This document shows positions 33,145 through 41,720 of a stretch of DNA of 64,000 nucleotides, piece after piece (the first letter of the stretch is position 1; each line of letters begins with the position of its first letter). The notes under the pieces are model-generated. The model saw nothing but the letters and a program-made list of their open reading frames with translations, made no database searches and was not told the origin of the DNA. The translations under genes and the position numbers were made by a program. The DNA is taken from contig JBLMZI010000009.1 of assembly GCA_050258755.1 (NCBI GenBank), positions 1-64,000 on the forward strand, in the 5' to 3' direction. This DNA is from JBLMZI01 sp050258755. GTDB lineage: Bacteria > Bacillota > Syntrophomonadia > Syntrophomonadales > DTU052.

Positions 33145-33621
33145 TCATTCCGATTTGTCCAATGAACCCCGGACAAATCGCCGAATCACTGGAATCCATC
33201 CGAACAAATCCGGCAAAAACACGGCAAACAGGACATACAACGGGGATAAAATCAGATACAGGATGTAGGTCAGGTAGGTCTGGCCCAGCATAACGACCGG
33301 AAGCGCGGCCAAAAACGGAACCGACGCCGAATGCCAGAAATGCAGAAAAAAGTCGTAAAACGTGGAGGCCTGGCCCCATTTTTTCCAGGCGTACAACGAT
33401 CCGGCCGTGCCGATCAGGCCCGGCAGCTGCGCGACCGTGACAATCCAGAAAACCCGGAGACGGACCTTGAACCGTTCGCGCAGCCGAATCGAATAAACCC
33501 CGAGGAACACCAGATACCCAATGGCCGCAACAAAATCCAGCCCCGGGAAAAAGCCGGTCAGCCCGACCAGGATGCCAAACAGGACATGACAGCACAGCAG
33601 GATCAGCATTTCTGACATCAT
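33145..33621 (-). CDS. Hypothetical membrane protein, 158 aa
   Basis: Not recognised. It has about four hydrophobic segments (residues ~3-22, 25-42, 55-75 and 103-130) and a basic loop (RLRERFKVRLR). The ATG at 33621 has GGAGGG 9 bases upstream and overlaps the stop of the YiiX-like gene by 4 bp, which indicates coupling. The pair may act together at the membrane. Confidence 0.7.
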   Translation of the reverse strand: MMSEMLILLCCHVLFGILVGLTGFFPGLDFVAAIGYLVFLGVYSIRLRERFKVRLRVFWIVTVAQLPGLIGTAGSLYAWKKWGQASTFYDFFLHFWHSASVPFLAALPVVMLGQTYLTYILYLILSPLYVLFAVFLPDLFGWIPVIRRFVRGSLDKSE

Positions 33622-34223
33622 GGCAGCCCACCCTCCGATTCCGAGATCATGCGCACCGAACCGCTGGCCCGGATGTTGTCCGGGATGACCCAAAGGTCTT
33701 GCCCCCCGTCGATCTCGATCCCGGCCCGCTTGTACGCCAACCAAAGGGTTTTCGTGCAATTCCAGACCTTCTCACCGGGTTTGAACGCGATCGCATAATA
33801 GATTTCGCCTTCATGCGCCGCCATATAGCGGACCGCCGCGCGCCGCTTTTCCGGGCTCGCGTTCACCCGCAGCAGACAGGCGCGGGTGTAGTTCGTAAAA
33901 TACGATACCGGCTTGCGCCGCACACCGGCTTCCAGGCTGACTTCCCAGTAATATCCTTTGCCATCGCACAGCCCGGCATGGGTGTACCGGCCGTAGGTTG
34001 CCTCATCATTGCCGCCCAGCAGGATATCGCCGGCTTCTATGCCGGAAAGGTCGACCGTGTTGCCATACCAACCGTCACCGGGTCCAATCCAGCCCTTGGC
34101 CATGGCGGCCATGCCCTGCCCGATCACCCGCTGCCGGAAGTTATCCCAAGTATACCCGTTCTCCGAAAGGATCACTCCGGCGAACAGGAGATTCAAAACC
34201 AGCAAAACCGCAATCGATCGCAT
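33618..34223 (-). CDS. YiiX/YebB-like permuted NlpC/P60-type cysteine hydrolase
   Basis: A 201-aa protein with an N-terminal membrane or signal segment (about 3-20) and a permuted papain-like domain: GDILLGG, YTHAGLCDG (candidate catalytic His), WEVSLEAGVRR, then WNCTKTLWLAYKRAGI (candidate catalytic Cys) and WVIPDNI. YiiX-like enzymes act on amide bonds, possibly in wall peptides or lipids. The ATG at 34223 has AAAGGA upstream. Confidence 0.8.
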   Translation of the reverse strand: MRSIAVLLVLNLLFAGVILSENGYTWDNFRQRVIGQGMAAMAKGWIGPGDGWYGNTVDLSGIEAGDILLGGNDEATYGRYTHAGLCDGKGYYWEVSLEAGVRRKPVSYFTNYTRACLLRVNASPEKRRAAVRYMAAHEGEIYYAIAFKPGEKVWNCTKTLWLAYKRAGIEIDGGQDLWVIPDNIRASGSVRMISESEGGLP

Positions 34224-34282
34224 CGTTCGTCCTTTCATGAAAGGCCATTCTGGTCACCCTCTTACTTTTCCCTGCAAAAAGA

Positions 34283-34309
34283 AAAGTCCTTCTTTTGACG
34301 AAGGACTTT
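34283..34309 (-). terminator. Intrinsic terminator after the VWA gene
   Basis: AAAGTCCTTC and GAAGGACTTT form a 10-bp stem with a 7-base loop. On the minus strand TTCTTTTTG follows, consistent with ending the MoxR-VWA transcript. Confidence 0.85.
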
Positions 34310-34338
34310 GTGGTTTGGTTTTCATCTTTTCACCGGAC

Positions 34339-35541
34339 CTATTTGTTGGCGCGAAGCTGTTTGATCGCGGAATCAAGGCCTTCCACCGTCAGCTCGAACA
34401 TCGGGAAAACACCCTGAATCATTCGAATGGTCTGGGCCCCGCTTTCATAAGGCCAGTAGCGGGCCGGAATCGGATTCAGCCAGACCGAATGACCGTATTG
34501 ACGCTGCAGCTTTTTCAGCCAGTCAATACCCGGCTCCTCGTTATACAGGTCCCAATCCGAAATGCCGCCTTTATGGGTCAGCTCGGACGGCGCCATGCTC
34601 GCGTCTCCGACCATGAACACCCGGTATTCGCTGTCCAGCATCCGCATGATATGACTCGTTTCAGTCGCGTTGCTCATGCGGCAGTACGGGTCGTGGTACA
34701 GGTAGTCGTAGATGCAGTTATGAAAATAATAGACTTTTAAGTCCTTAAAGTGCGATGACCGGTTGACCGCGTTGAACAGCTGAGCGCACAAGCGGGTATA
34801 GCTGATCATGGAGCCGCCCGAGTCCATCAGCAGCAGCACCTTGATGGCATTTTCCCGCGGACGTTCCCAGACCAGTTCCAGCCGGCCCGCGTTCTTGCCG
34901 GTCGCCTCGACCGTGCCGTCCAGATCCAACTCGGTGCGAACCCCTTCCAGCCGCGTGGTAAACTGCCGCAGTTTGCGCAAAGCCAATTGAAATTGGCGCG
35001 CATCCAGGGCGGTATCGGTCCGAAAATCACGGTATTTGCGTTCGCCGGCCACTTTGACCGCGGACTTGTTGCGTGACTGACCGCCGATGCGGATTCCCCC
35101 GGGATGAAAGCCGGAATGCCCGAACGGCGAGGTCCCCCCGGTCCCAACCCAGAAGTTGCCCCCGTGATGCTCTTCGTTTTGCTGTTTCAGCCGCTCTTCC
35201 AGCATCTTTTTTAATTCGTCCAAATCATGCTGCTGGATCGCGTCGCGCAATTCCTTGGGAATCGCATCTTCGGGCAGGTTTTTGTCAAGCCAGTCCCAGA
35301 TGTTTTCCGGGATTGCTTCCGGCGTCTCAATGCCGAAAAAGAAGGCGTGAAACGCCTGGTCAAAACGGTCGTAGTGCGCTTCGCTTTTCACCAGCACGGC
35401 CCGGCACAGGTGATAAAAGCCAGACAGGCTGGAGCCGTGCAGGCCTTGTTCCAGCGCATCCAGCATGGTGTACCACTCGTTCATCGAAACGGGTACGCCT
35501 TTGGCTTTGAGGGTATAGTAAAACTCAGTAAACATCGGCAA
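34339..35541 (-). CDS. VWA-domain (CoxE-like) protein
   Basis: A 400-aa protein with an N-terminal helical region, a Gly/His-rich middle (HHGGNFWVGTGGTSPFGHSG) and a C-terminal von Willebrand A domain. The metal-site motif reads LLMDSGGSM, where the usual first Ser of D-x-S-x-S is Gly. VWA/MoxR pairs act as chaperone systems for metal-enzyme or complex assembly. It starts 5 bp after the MoxR ATPase gene, so they form one unit. Confidence 0.88.
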   Translation of the reverse strand: MPMFTEFYYTLKAKGVPVSMNEWYTMLDALEQGLHGSSLSGFYHLCRAVLVKSEAHYDRFDQAFHAFFFGIETPEAIPENIWDWLDKNLPEDAIPKELRDAIQQHDLDELKKMLEERLKQQNEEHHGGNFWVGTGGTSPFGHSGFHPGGIRIGGQSRNKSAVKVAGERKYRDFRTDTALDARQFQLALRKLRQFTTRLEGVRTELDLDGTVEATGKNAGRLELVWERPRENAIKVLLLMDSGGSMISYTRLCAQLFNAVNRSSHFKDLKVYYFHNCIYDYLYHDPYCRMSNATETSHIMRMLDSEYRVFMVGDASMAPSELTHKGGISDWDLYNEEPGIDWLKKLQRQYGHSVWLNPIPARYWPYESGAQTIRMIQGVFPMFELTVEGLDSAIKQLRANK

Positions 35542-35546
35542 TCACA

Positions 35547-36419
35547 CTATCGGCCGGTCTGGAACGTCTGGCGGTGCGCCTGCCGGGACTGCGGCCGATT
35601 GTGCACATGCCACAGGAGCGCGTCCAGGTCCTGGTTCTTCTTGAGCAGAACGCCTAAAAACGGCAGTTCGTCGCCGATCCGTTTCGGATTGATGCCGCCG
35701 ACCACCAGGGCCTGGAGCCAGTCCAGCAATTCACTGGTGCTCGGTTTTTTCTGGATTTCCGGCAGAGTCCGGATCCAGTAAAACGCTTCCATGCACTGTT
35801 CCAGCAAACGCCGTTCGACATTCGGGTAGTGCACTTTCACGATATCCTGCATGCCGGTCGGGTCCGGGAAAGCGATATAGTGGAAGATGCAGCGGCGCAA
35901 AAACGCGTCCGGCAGCTCTTTTTCGGCATTACTGGTGATAATCACGATCGGCCGGTGTTTGGCCTGAACCGTTGCTTTGGTTTCCGGAATATAAAAACTC
36001 ATCTGATCGAGCTCCCAGAGCAGGTCGTTCGGGAACTCCATGTCCGCCTTGTCGATCTCGTCAATCAGCAGAACCACCTGCTCCGGCGAATCGAAGGCTT
36101 CCCCGAGTTTGCCCAGCTTGATGTACTGCCCGATGTTGGCAACGTCATGATCGCCGAACTGGCTGTCGTACAGGCGCTGAACCGTATCGTAGACATACAG
36201 GCCTTCCTGGGCTTTGGTGGTGGATTTGATATTCCAGACCAGCAGCTGTTTTTGAAGGTTGTCCGTAATACTTTGGGCCAGCATGGTTTTGCCGGTGCCC
36301 GGTTCGCCCTTGATCAAGAGCGGTTTCTGCAGCGCGATGGCAATATTGACGGCATTGCGGAGATCTTCCGAGACAATGTATTTTTGCGACCCACTATAGC
36401 TGGTGAACCCTTTGCTCAT
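35547..36419 (-). CDS. MoxR-family AAA+ ATPase
   Basis: A 290-aa AAA+ protein with Walker A GEPGTGKTML (about 39-48), Walker B VVLLIDEIDKADMEFPN, sensor 1 ITSNAEKELPDAFLRRC and an arginine-finger region. MoxR ATPases remodel client proteins together with VWA partners such as the next gene. The ATG at 36419 has GAGGG upstream; the longer open frame has no start signal. The client is not evident from the neighbourhood. Confidence 0.93.
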   Translation of the reverse strand: MSKGFTSYSGSQKYIVSEDLRNAVNIAIALQKPLLIKGEPGTGKTMLAQSITDNLQKQLLVWNIKSTTKAQEGLYVYDTVQRLYDSQFGDHDVANIGQYIKLGKLGEAFDSPEQVVLLIDEIDKADMEFPNDLLWELDQMSFYIPETKATVQAKHRPIVIITSNAEKELPDAFLRRCIFHYIAFPDPTGMQDIVKVHYPNVERRLLEQCMEAFYWIRTLPEIQKKPSTSELLDWLQALVVGGINPKRIGDELPFLGVLLKKNQDLDALLWHVHNRPQSRQAHRQTFQTGR

Positions 36420-36491
36420 GATATTTCCCTCGATTCCAAGAAATTCTTCCAATCCATCACACAGAATATCAAATGGCTTTTTCAAAGTCAA

Positions 36492-36794
36492 AGGGGAAAC
36501 GAAACGGTCAGACCTCCGGAAGCCGGTCCAAGCTTACACGCGTATTATATTAAGGAAGAGAGAAAAGAAAAAACGCAGCATCGACCCGCCGCCCCCGTAC
36601 CTGTTCAAGTCCCGTCTTGCTCCGGTCTTTTCGCAGGAAACCCCGGCACAATTCGACTTCTTCCTATAAAAATCTTCCGGTTCAATACGATTTGGAAAGG
36701 AATTCGGTGAACCACGAAGAATACAAAATTTACTTCGCTCTACTATCCGAAGTTGAAAAATTGGAATGCGGTATAAAAAGAAAGGGGAAGGCCC
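36492..36794. other. Intergenic region between divergent moxR-like and MBL genes
   Basis: About 300 bp with A+T-rich patches. It must contain the promoters of both divergent genes, but no consensus pair with good spacing was found. No gene or repeat seen. Confidence 0.4.
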
Positions 36795-37685
36795 GTGCTT
36801 CAGAAATTAGATCCTCATTTGGTCATGGCTTTTACCGAAAGTGGTTTTTCACATGGCAACTCCCTGCTGATTGAAGACGATGTACGATTGCTGATAGACA
36901 CCGGGGCAACCGATATTATACCTTCCATTCAGCCTGAAACCATTGATATCGTGCTGAATTCTCATTATCACATCGATCATATCCGCGGCAACGACTTGTG
37001 CGGCAATGCGAAAGTCTACCTGCATGCGCTTGACGCGGCATATCTTCAGAACCCAAAGCGGCTTTCCGCCATTGACGAATGGGAAGAACTCATGACCATC
37101 AATCCCCTGGAAGGTCAGCCGTCCGTGAAGAAAATCGCGCCCAATGACGTCATCAAACCCTACCGGGTTGACGGCACTTTTCAGGACGGTGATCAGTATG
37201 ACTGCGGCCATACCAAACTCACGGTCCTGCATACGCCAGGGCACTGTGCAGGCCACTGCGCCTTCTTTTTCCCCGATAGCGGGACCGCCTTTCTGGGGGA
37301 TATTTGTTTGACCAAGGTGGGACCATGGTATGGTGAAGCCGATGCTGACATCGACGCTTTTATTCAGTCCATCAACCGGATGATCGCCCTTAAACCGGAC
37401 CGGGTGGTTACCGGACACGTTGGACAGATCATCACGGAAAACATCCCGGAAGTGCTGACCGAGTACCGCGACCGGATCCTGAAACGGGAAGAACGAATCT
37501 ACCAATCGCTCAAAACCAAAGCGGTCAACATTCACGAACTCGCTGACCAGCACCTGATCTACCGGATGCATCCAAGTTCGTTTGTCCTTTATTGGGAGAA
37601 ATACATGCTGAAAAAACATCTGGCGCGGCTGGAGCAGCAAGGCCGAGCGGAACGGAACGAGGAAAATCTTTTCCGGGCCGTGTAA
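36795..37685 (+). CDS. Metallo-beta-lactamase-fold hydrolase
   Basis: A 296-aa MBL-fold protein with the metal motif NSHYHIDHIRG (His-x-His-x-Asp-His), a later His in HTPGHCAGHCAFFF, Asp in FLGDICL, and His in VVTGHVGQI. It has a C-terminal helical extension of about 60 residues. Substrate unknown; glyoxalase II-like and quorum-lactonase-like enzymes share this layout. GTG at 36795 with AAAGGGGAAGG upstream. Confidence 0.9.
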   Translation: MLQKLDPHLVMAFTESGFSHGNSLLIEDDVRLLIDTGATDIIPSIQPETIDIVLNSHYHIDHIRGNDLCGNAKVYLHALDAAYLQNPKRLSAIDEWEELMTINPLEGQPSVKKIAPNDVIKPYRVDGTFQDGDQYDCGHTKLTVLHTPGHCAGHCAFFFPDSGTAFLGDICLTKVGPWYGEADADIDAFIQSINRMIALKPDRVVTGHVGQIITENIPEVLTEYRDRILKREERIYQSLKTKAVNIHELADQHLIYRMHPSSFVLYWEKYMLKKHLARLEQQGRAERNEENLFRAV

Positions 37686-37755
37686 ACAATCAAGGCCCTC
37701 CACGCACATCGGACGGTTCTGGGGTGCGAGCTCGAGCACCATCGAATAAGCCGAA

Positions 37756-37788
37756 AAAAGCCCCCCGTTTTGTAAACGGGGGGCTTTT
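37756..37788. terminator. Bidirectional intrinsic terminator
   Basis: AAAAGCCCCCCGTTT and AAACGGGGGGCTTTT form a 15-bp stem around TGT, between the convergent MBL hydrolase and CoA-transferase genes. Confidence 0.93.
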
Positions 37789-37812
37789 CGATTTCAGATG
37801 ATGATTTCTTGA

Positions 37813-39180
37813 CTATTCGATCTTGTTGGTCGGCCGCCAGATCTTCATCTTTTCGCCTTCCTTAATCAACTCGTCCCGGAAGTCCGGATGGGCGATATTG
37901 ATCAGCGCGTCGGCGCGCTCCCAGATCGACAGGGATTTCATATTGACCTTGCCGTACTCAGTCACAACCCAGTTGACCATCGTACGAGGCACAGTCACAG
38001 CGGCGCCCGGCGTCAGCAGGGGACGGATGCGTGAATGCATCTGCCCGTCTTTATCCTTGAAGGTCGAGGAAAAGGCCAGGAAGCTCTTGCCGCCCTTGGA
38101 CTCGAACGCCCCGATGACGAAGTCCAGCTGGCCGCCGGTACCGGAGATCTGGCGCAGGCCCTTGCTCTCCGAACAGATCTGACTCAAAAGGTCGATCTCC
38201 AGGATGTTGTTGATCGACATGAAGTTGTCATTCAGACGCACCCGCGCCGGGTCGTTGGTGTACACCACCGGGCAGGCTGCGGTTAAGGGGTTGTCATCCA
38301 GAAAATCATAAGTATCCTGGGTCCCCAGGCAGAATGCATAGGTTGTTTTGAAACGGTCCACCCCTTTAGCGGCGTTGGTGATTTTACCGGCCTCATACAG
38401 GGCGACAAACGCATCGCAGAACATCTCGCTCTGAACGCCGAGGTCATGCAGGTCGGATTCCGCCAGCATCAAGCCAATCGTATTGGGCAGAGCGCCAATG
38501 CCGAGCTGAATGCAGGAACCGTTATGGATTTCATCCACGATTAATTCAGCGATCTTTCTTTCCTCCGGCGTTGGATCTGGCGCCGCCGGCGTGGAAAAGA
38601 CCGGGGTGTTGGTTCCTTCAATAATATAATCAATTTCACTGATATGAACGCCTTCTTCGTAGCCGCCCAGGCAGCGCGGCATGCAGGTGTTCACTTCGAC
38701 GATCGCGACCTTGCAGGACAGTGCCATGGCCCGGTTGTGGGAGGCGCCGATCCCGAAATTGAAGAAGCCGTGTTTGTCCATCGGCGTAACCTGAGCACAC
38801 CAGACCTCCGGCCAGCGGGCCGAGTAGTCCTCGTTGTAGCCAATTCCGTTTGCTTCGTGATAATTGAACGGGTAGTGCACGCATAGGCCGTAATCCGACA
38901 TCTTCCGGTCGAGCGCGGTGCAATACCAACTGCCGTAACGGAACGATGCCTGCTGCGGGTCGTTTTTCACGACTTCCGGTACCGGCAGCACGCTTCCGGT
39001 GGCACGGACCGTAACGTTCTTCAGGTCGGGCTGCCCGGCGCGGGCCCCGAGTGCCCGGTCGAAGTCAACCGGTTTGGTGGCAAATTGACCGTATTCCACG
39101 ATCGCGTTCGACTTGACCAGTTTTGCGGCCTCGTCCGCAGAGACCAGTTTCCGTTTGTACTCATCCAGATACGACTTCAT
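37813..39180 (-). CDS. Acetyl-CoA hydrolase/transferase family protein (butyryl- or 4-hydroxybutyrate CoA-transferase-like)
   Basis: A 455-aa family I CoA-transferase. Conserved blocks: GYNEDYSARWPEVWCAQVTPMD, the glycine loop QLGIGALPNTIG, and GVQSEMFCDAFVALYEAGKI, where the Glu after Ser is the likely CoA-ester-forming residue. The family moves CoA between acetate and butyrate, 4-hydroxybutyrate or similar acids. The ATG at 39180 has GAGGGGG upstream. With fadD, SDR and crotonase genes in the same window it could release or activate short acids, but substrate specificity cannot be read from sequence alone. Confidence 0.88.
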   Translation of the reverse strand: MKSYLDEYKRKLVSADEAAKLVKSNAIVEYGQFATKPVDFDRALGARAGQPDLKNVTVRATGSVLPVPEVVKNDPQQASFRYGSWYCTALDRKMSDYGLCVHYPFNYHEANGIGYNEDYSARWPEVWCAQVTPMDKHGFFNFGIGASHNRAMALSCKVAIVEVNTCMPRCLGGYEEGVHISEIDYIIEGTNTPVFSTPAAPDPTPEERKIAELIVDEIHNGSCIQLGIGALPNTIGLMLAESDLHDLGVQSEMFCDAFVALYEAGKITNAAKGVDRFKTTYAFCLGTQDTYDFLDDNPLTAACPVVYTNDPARVRLNDNFMSINNILEIDLLSQICSESKGLRQISGTGGQLDFVIGAFESKGGKSFLAFSSTFKDKDGQMHSRIRPLLTPGAAVTVPRTMVNWVVTEYGKVNMKSLSIWERADALINIAHPDFRDELIKEGEKMKIWRPTNKIE

Positions 39181-39292
39181 TTTTTCCAATTTCCCCCTCA
39201 CCAATAGATTTCAGCAATGCTTTTCCGAAAAAGATTATTCACCTCCGCATTCACATGACATGCCTGTCTAGGGTTCCGCACATAGTAATCGG

Positions 39293-39304
39293 GCACAAAT
39301 GTGC
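39293..39304. promoter_or_regulatory. Palindromic candidate operator
   Basis: GCACAAATGTGC is a perfect 12-bp palindrome about 113 bp upstream of the CoA-transferase start, next to A+T-rich sequence (TAGAATAATTAT on the minus strand) that could be its -10 region. A perfect palindrome next to a likely promoter suggests a dimeric regulator site. The regulator is unknown. Confidence 0.4.
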
Positions 39305-39487
39305 ATAATTATTCTATTTAGGTCCCAAATGACATACCGCTTCCTGATGTCGTCCAGCTCTGGGTTTTTCTCTCTTCCTGAAGAGGCAGACTATTCAGAA
39401 AATATGCAGATCAGTGTATGCTATGAATACTTCGACACGTCTGTTGTGCCTTCCTTCACACGCGGATAAAAATAATGCGCAAAAATC

Positions 39488-39521
39488 AAACGGCGGGATT
39501 CCCTTCAGAATCCCGCCGTTT
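39488..39521. terminator. Intrinsic terminator of the YmaF-like gene
   Basis: AAACGGCGGGATTC and GAATCCCGCCGTTT form a 14-bp stem with a 6-base loop; it lies 13 bp after the YmaF-like stop codon. Confidence 0.9.
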
Positions 39522-39533
39522 CGACATTTTTGG

Positions 39534-39881
39534 TTACTCTGCGTCCATCGCCATCATCGTGGTCATTTCAAAGCTGTGTTTATGGTTATGGTTGAATGAC
39601 GTTTCCCCTTCGGCGTAATGAACGTGCTCATCATCGGAGACGAGTTTCTGCGCTCCGGTTTTCACATAGACCTTATGGTAATGCCCGCGGACGTAATCGG
39701 TCATACCCCGAAACTCGTGCTCGTGCGACCGGGCATCCAAGGAGACCATTTCCCCGGTCACGCCCACGAAGCGATGGGTGTGATCCGACGCGATCTCAGT
39801 GGTTCCCTGCACTTCGTGAACATGCATCTGCTCGCCATTGTCCCGATTCGCAGCCCCAACCATATATTTTCTGATGCCCAA
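39534..39881 (-). CDS. YmaF-like histidine-rich protein
   Basis: A 115-aa protein with repeated His-x-His pairs (HVHEVQG, DHTHRF, SHEHEF, GHYHKV, EHVHYA, NHNHKH) spaced about 17-20 residues apart, each between beta-like segments. This matches the YmaF family. The regular His pairs suggest a metal-binding beta structure. The TTG at 39881 has a strong site (GGAGAGGAGGG) upstream. No metal transporter or regulator is adjacent. Confidence 0.78.
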   Translation of the reverse strand: MGIRKYMVGAANRDNGEQMHVHEVQGTTEIASDHTHRFVGVTGEMVSLDARSHEHEFRGMTDYVRGHYHKVYVKTGAQKLVSDDEHVHYAEGETSFNHNHKHSFEMTTMMAMDAE

Positions 39882-40208
39882 CGGTTTCCCTCCTCTCCAT
39901 CTCCTTCCACAGTCCATTATATGGGCATTTTGAACGTGTGGTTCCTCGTTTTAACCATTATTCAGGACTTTTTGCCGCATTTAATGCTTAATCATTCGGT
40001 ATATTGGCCATTATATTGATCAAGATCGCGCGGCACCCGGCTTGCCTTCCCGGATATCCCGGCCGTTTTCAGTCAATAATTATGGGAATGGGCTGAAGGA
40101 TTTTGTCGAAGAACCGTCGAAGTTAAGTGGGAACGCGGTTGTCTCACCGCTTCCAGCGGAGGGAAAACCGTTTGTTTTACACATTTAAGGAGGAAAGAGT
40201 GATTCGGA
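39882..40208. other. Upstream region of the CheY-CheX unit
   Basis: About 330 bp with no gene. A small hairpin (GGAA-GCGGT/ACCGC-TTCC) lies at 40130-40154 in the leader of the CheY gene, and a strong ribosome binding site (AAGGAGG) lies close to the start. No c-di-GMP riboswitch motif was recognised. Confidence 0.4.
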
Positions 40209-40580
40209 ATGGGCAAAAAGATATTGATCTGTGACGACTCTCTCATGATCCGCACGCAGCTGCGCGATTTCATTAACAAACTGGAAGGCGGATACGAAGT
40301 TATTGAGGCCGCGGATGGTAACGCGGCCGTAGAAATGTTTACCGCCAACACCCCGGATCTTGTCTTTTTGGACGTCGTTATGCCCGGACGCGGCGGTCTG
40401 GAATGTCTTCGGCTCATGAAAGAAGCGAATGCCGCAACCCCGGTGGTCATGCTCTCTTCAGTCGGCGCCAAGCATGTCTTAAAAGAAGCTCTGGAGGCAG
40501 GTGCATCAGACTTCGTACAAAAACCGTGGGGTGAAAAATTGATTTCATCGATCATTGAAAGATTTACGGGAGGTGCCTAA
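40209..40580 (+). CDS. CheY-like single-domain response regulator
   Basis: A 123-aa receiver domain without output domain. It has acidic pocket DD (9-10, ICDDS), phosphoacceptor Asp58 in VFLDVVMPG, the conserved Ser/Thr position in MLSSVGAK, and Lys106 in VQKPWG. Phosphorylated CheY-type proteins normally bind the flagellar switch or another effector. It lies 3 bp upstream of a CheX-like gene that could be its phosphatase. Confidence 0.94.
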   Translation: MGKKILICDDSLMIRTQLRDFINKLEGGYEVIEAADGNAAVEMFTANTPDLVFLDVVMPGRGGLECLRLMKEANAATPVVMLSSVGAKHVLKEALEAGASDFVQKPWGEKLISSIIERFTGGA

Positions 40581-40583
40581 GTT

Positions 40584-41471
40584 ATGTTCATTCAGTATTT
40601 CGGCAGCTACCTCCTTAACAAAGGGCTTCTGAATCCTGATCAGCTCAAAGAAGCAATCGAACTCGCCAATTCGACCCAGATCAAACTCGGTATTCTGGCT
40701 ATGAACGCTGGTTTTCTGACGGCCGATCAGATCACCGAAGTCCAGATGCTGCAGCGCACCATGGACAAACGCTTCGGCGAGATCGCCGTTTTGAAAGGCT
40801 ATTTGACGGATTCGCAGGTGGACTCACTGCTGAAAACACAGGAAAAAGGCCATTTGGCGTTAAGTCAAGCGATTGCCGATCTTGATTTTCTCAGTCTGAA
40901 GCAGTTGGAAACTGCACTCCAGGGATATAAAAACGAATCCGGATTAACCAATCAGCAGATTTCGGCGATTCAGGCAGGCGATACCGACACCATCGTCAGG
41001 GTCTTCCTCGACTTCTCGGATCTGAAAGCCGGGGACCAATATTACGAGTTCGCTTCCTTGATGATGCGGAATATCATTCGTTTTCTCGGCGAACTGGCCA
41101 TGATCGAGGAACAACTGTCTACCAAAGGGTTCGAAGCGCCTGTGATGGTTACCCAGGAAATCCACGGAGGCGTTTCCCTTCATACCGCCCTGGCGATGGA
41201 CGAGGAAACCTTTTTGACCATGGCCCGAAAATACAGTGGACTCAAAATGGATGCCGGTTCCGAACTGGCTGATGCATCGATCACTGAATTTTTGAACCTG
41301 AACAACGGTCTTTTTATCGTCAACCTGAGTAACAACGGGGTGGACTGTGACCTGACACCCCCGGAAATTACCCGTAACTGCCAGCTGACGACAGATCAGG
41401 GTTTTGTAATCCCGTTTTACCTGGGTTCCGGTACGATCAATCTGATTATTTCGCCGGTATCGCTGGGTTAA
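40584..41471 (+). CDS. CheX-like protein with N-terminal MshEN-like repeats
   Basis: A 295-aa protein. The N-terminal ~115 residues contain four repeats of a pattern found in MshEN/GSPII_E N domains (FGSYLLNKGLLNPDQLKEAI; LGILAMNAGFLTADQITEVQ; FGEIAVLKGYLTDSQVDSLL; and a diverged LSQAIADLDFLSLKQLETAL). MshEN domains can bind c-di-GMP. The C-terminal ~150 residues look like a CheX/CheC phosphatase domain with the ASITEFLNLNNG helix (Glu-x2-Asn). Being 3 bp after cheY, it probably dephosphorylates that CheY, perhaps under c-di-GMP control (inference). Confidence 0.72.
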   Translation: MFIQYFGSYLLNKGLLNPDQLKEAIELANSTQIKLGILAMNAGFLTADQITEVQMLQRTMDKRFGEIAVLKGYLTDSQVDSLLKTQEKGHLALSQAIADLDFLSLKQLETALQGYKNESGLTNQQISAIQAGDTDTIVRVFLDFSDLKAGDQYYEFASLMMRNIIRFLGELAMIEEQLSTKGFEAPVMVTQEIHGGVSLHTALAMDEETFLTMARKYSGLKMDAGSELADASITEFLNLNNGLFIVNLSNNGVDCDLTPPEITRNCQLTTDQGFVIPFYLGSGTINLIISPVSLG

Positions 41472-41485
41472 ATAGCACTCAAACC

Positions 41486-41520
41486 ACACGGTTCGCGTGA
41501 GTGATTTTCGCGAACCGTGT
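41486..41520 (+). terminator. Intrinsic terminator of the CheY-CheX unit
   Basis: ACACGGTTCGCG and CGCGAACCGTGT form a 12-bp stem with an 11-base loop followed by TTAATTTTT. Confidence 0.88.
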
Positions 41521-41698
41521 TTAATTTTTGAAATTTTATAAAAGAAGGATTTCACAAATCCATCTAGAATATCTTTCTTACAATCCCATCTTTATGAGTT
41601 ACTTTGATTTTCAAAACGGAAATCAGACGTATCCAATTGGTCCGGAAAGAGGTCCGATTGATATAGTAAAAGCACTTAAGAAGGGGGTATGCTCGGCG

Positions 41699-41720
41699 GC
41701 CATCGCTGATGGCTTTTTTT
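41699..41720 (+). terminator. Terminator-like hairpin in the SDR leader (possible attenuator)
   Basis: GCCATC and GATGGC pair around GCT and are followed by seven T, 70 bp before the SDR start codon and downstream of a candidate promoter. A six-codon frame (ATGCTCGGCGGCCATCGCTGA) runs into the stem, though its start is very close to the upstream G-run. Confidence 0.55.

Larger units (their letters stand above)
39205..39533. other. Intergenic region upstream of the CoA-transferase gene
   Basis: About 330 bp with no gene. It contains a palindrome (39293-39304) in an A+T-rich stretch and the terminator of the YmaF-like gene (39488-39521). The A+T-rich part probably holds the CoA-transferase promoter. 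Confidence 0.45.
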
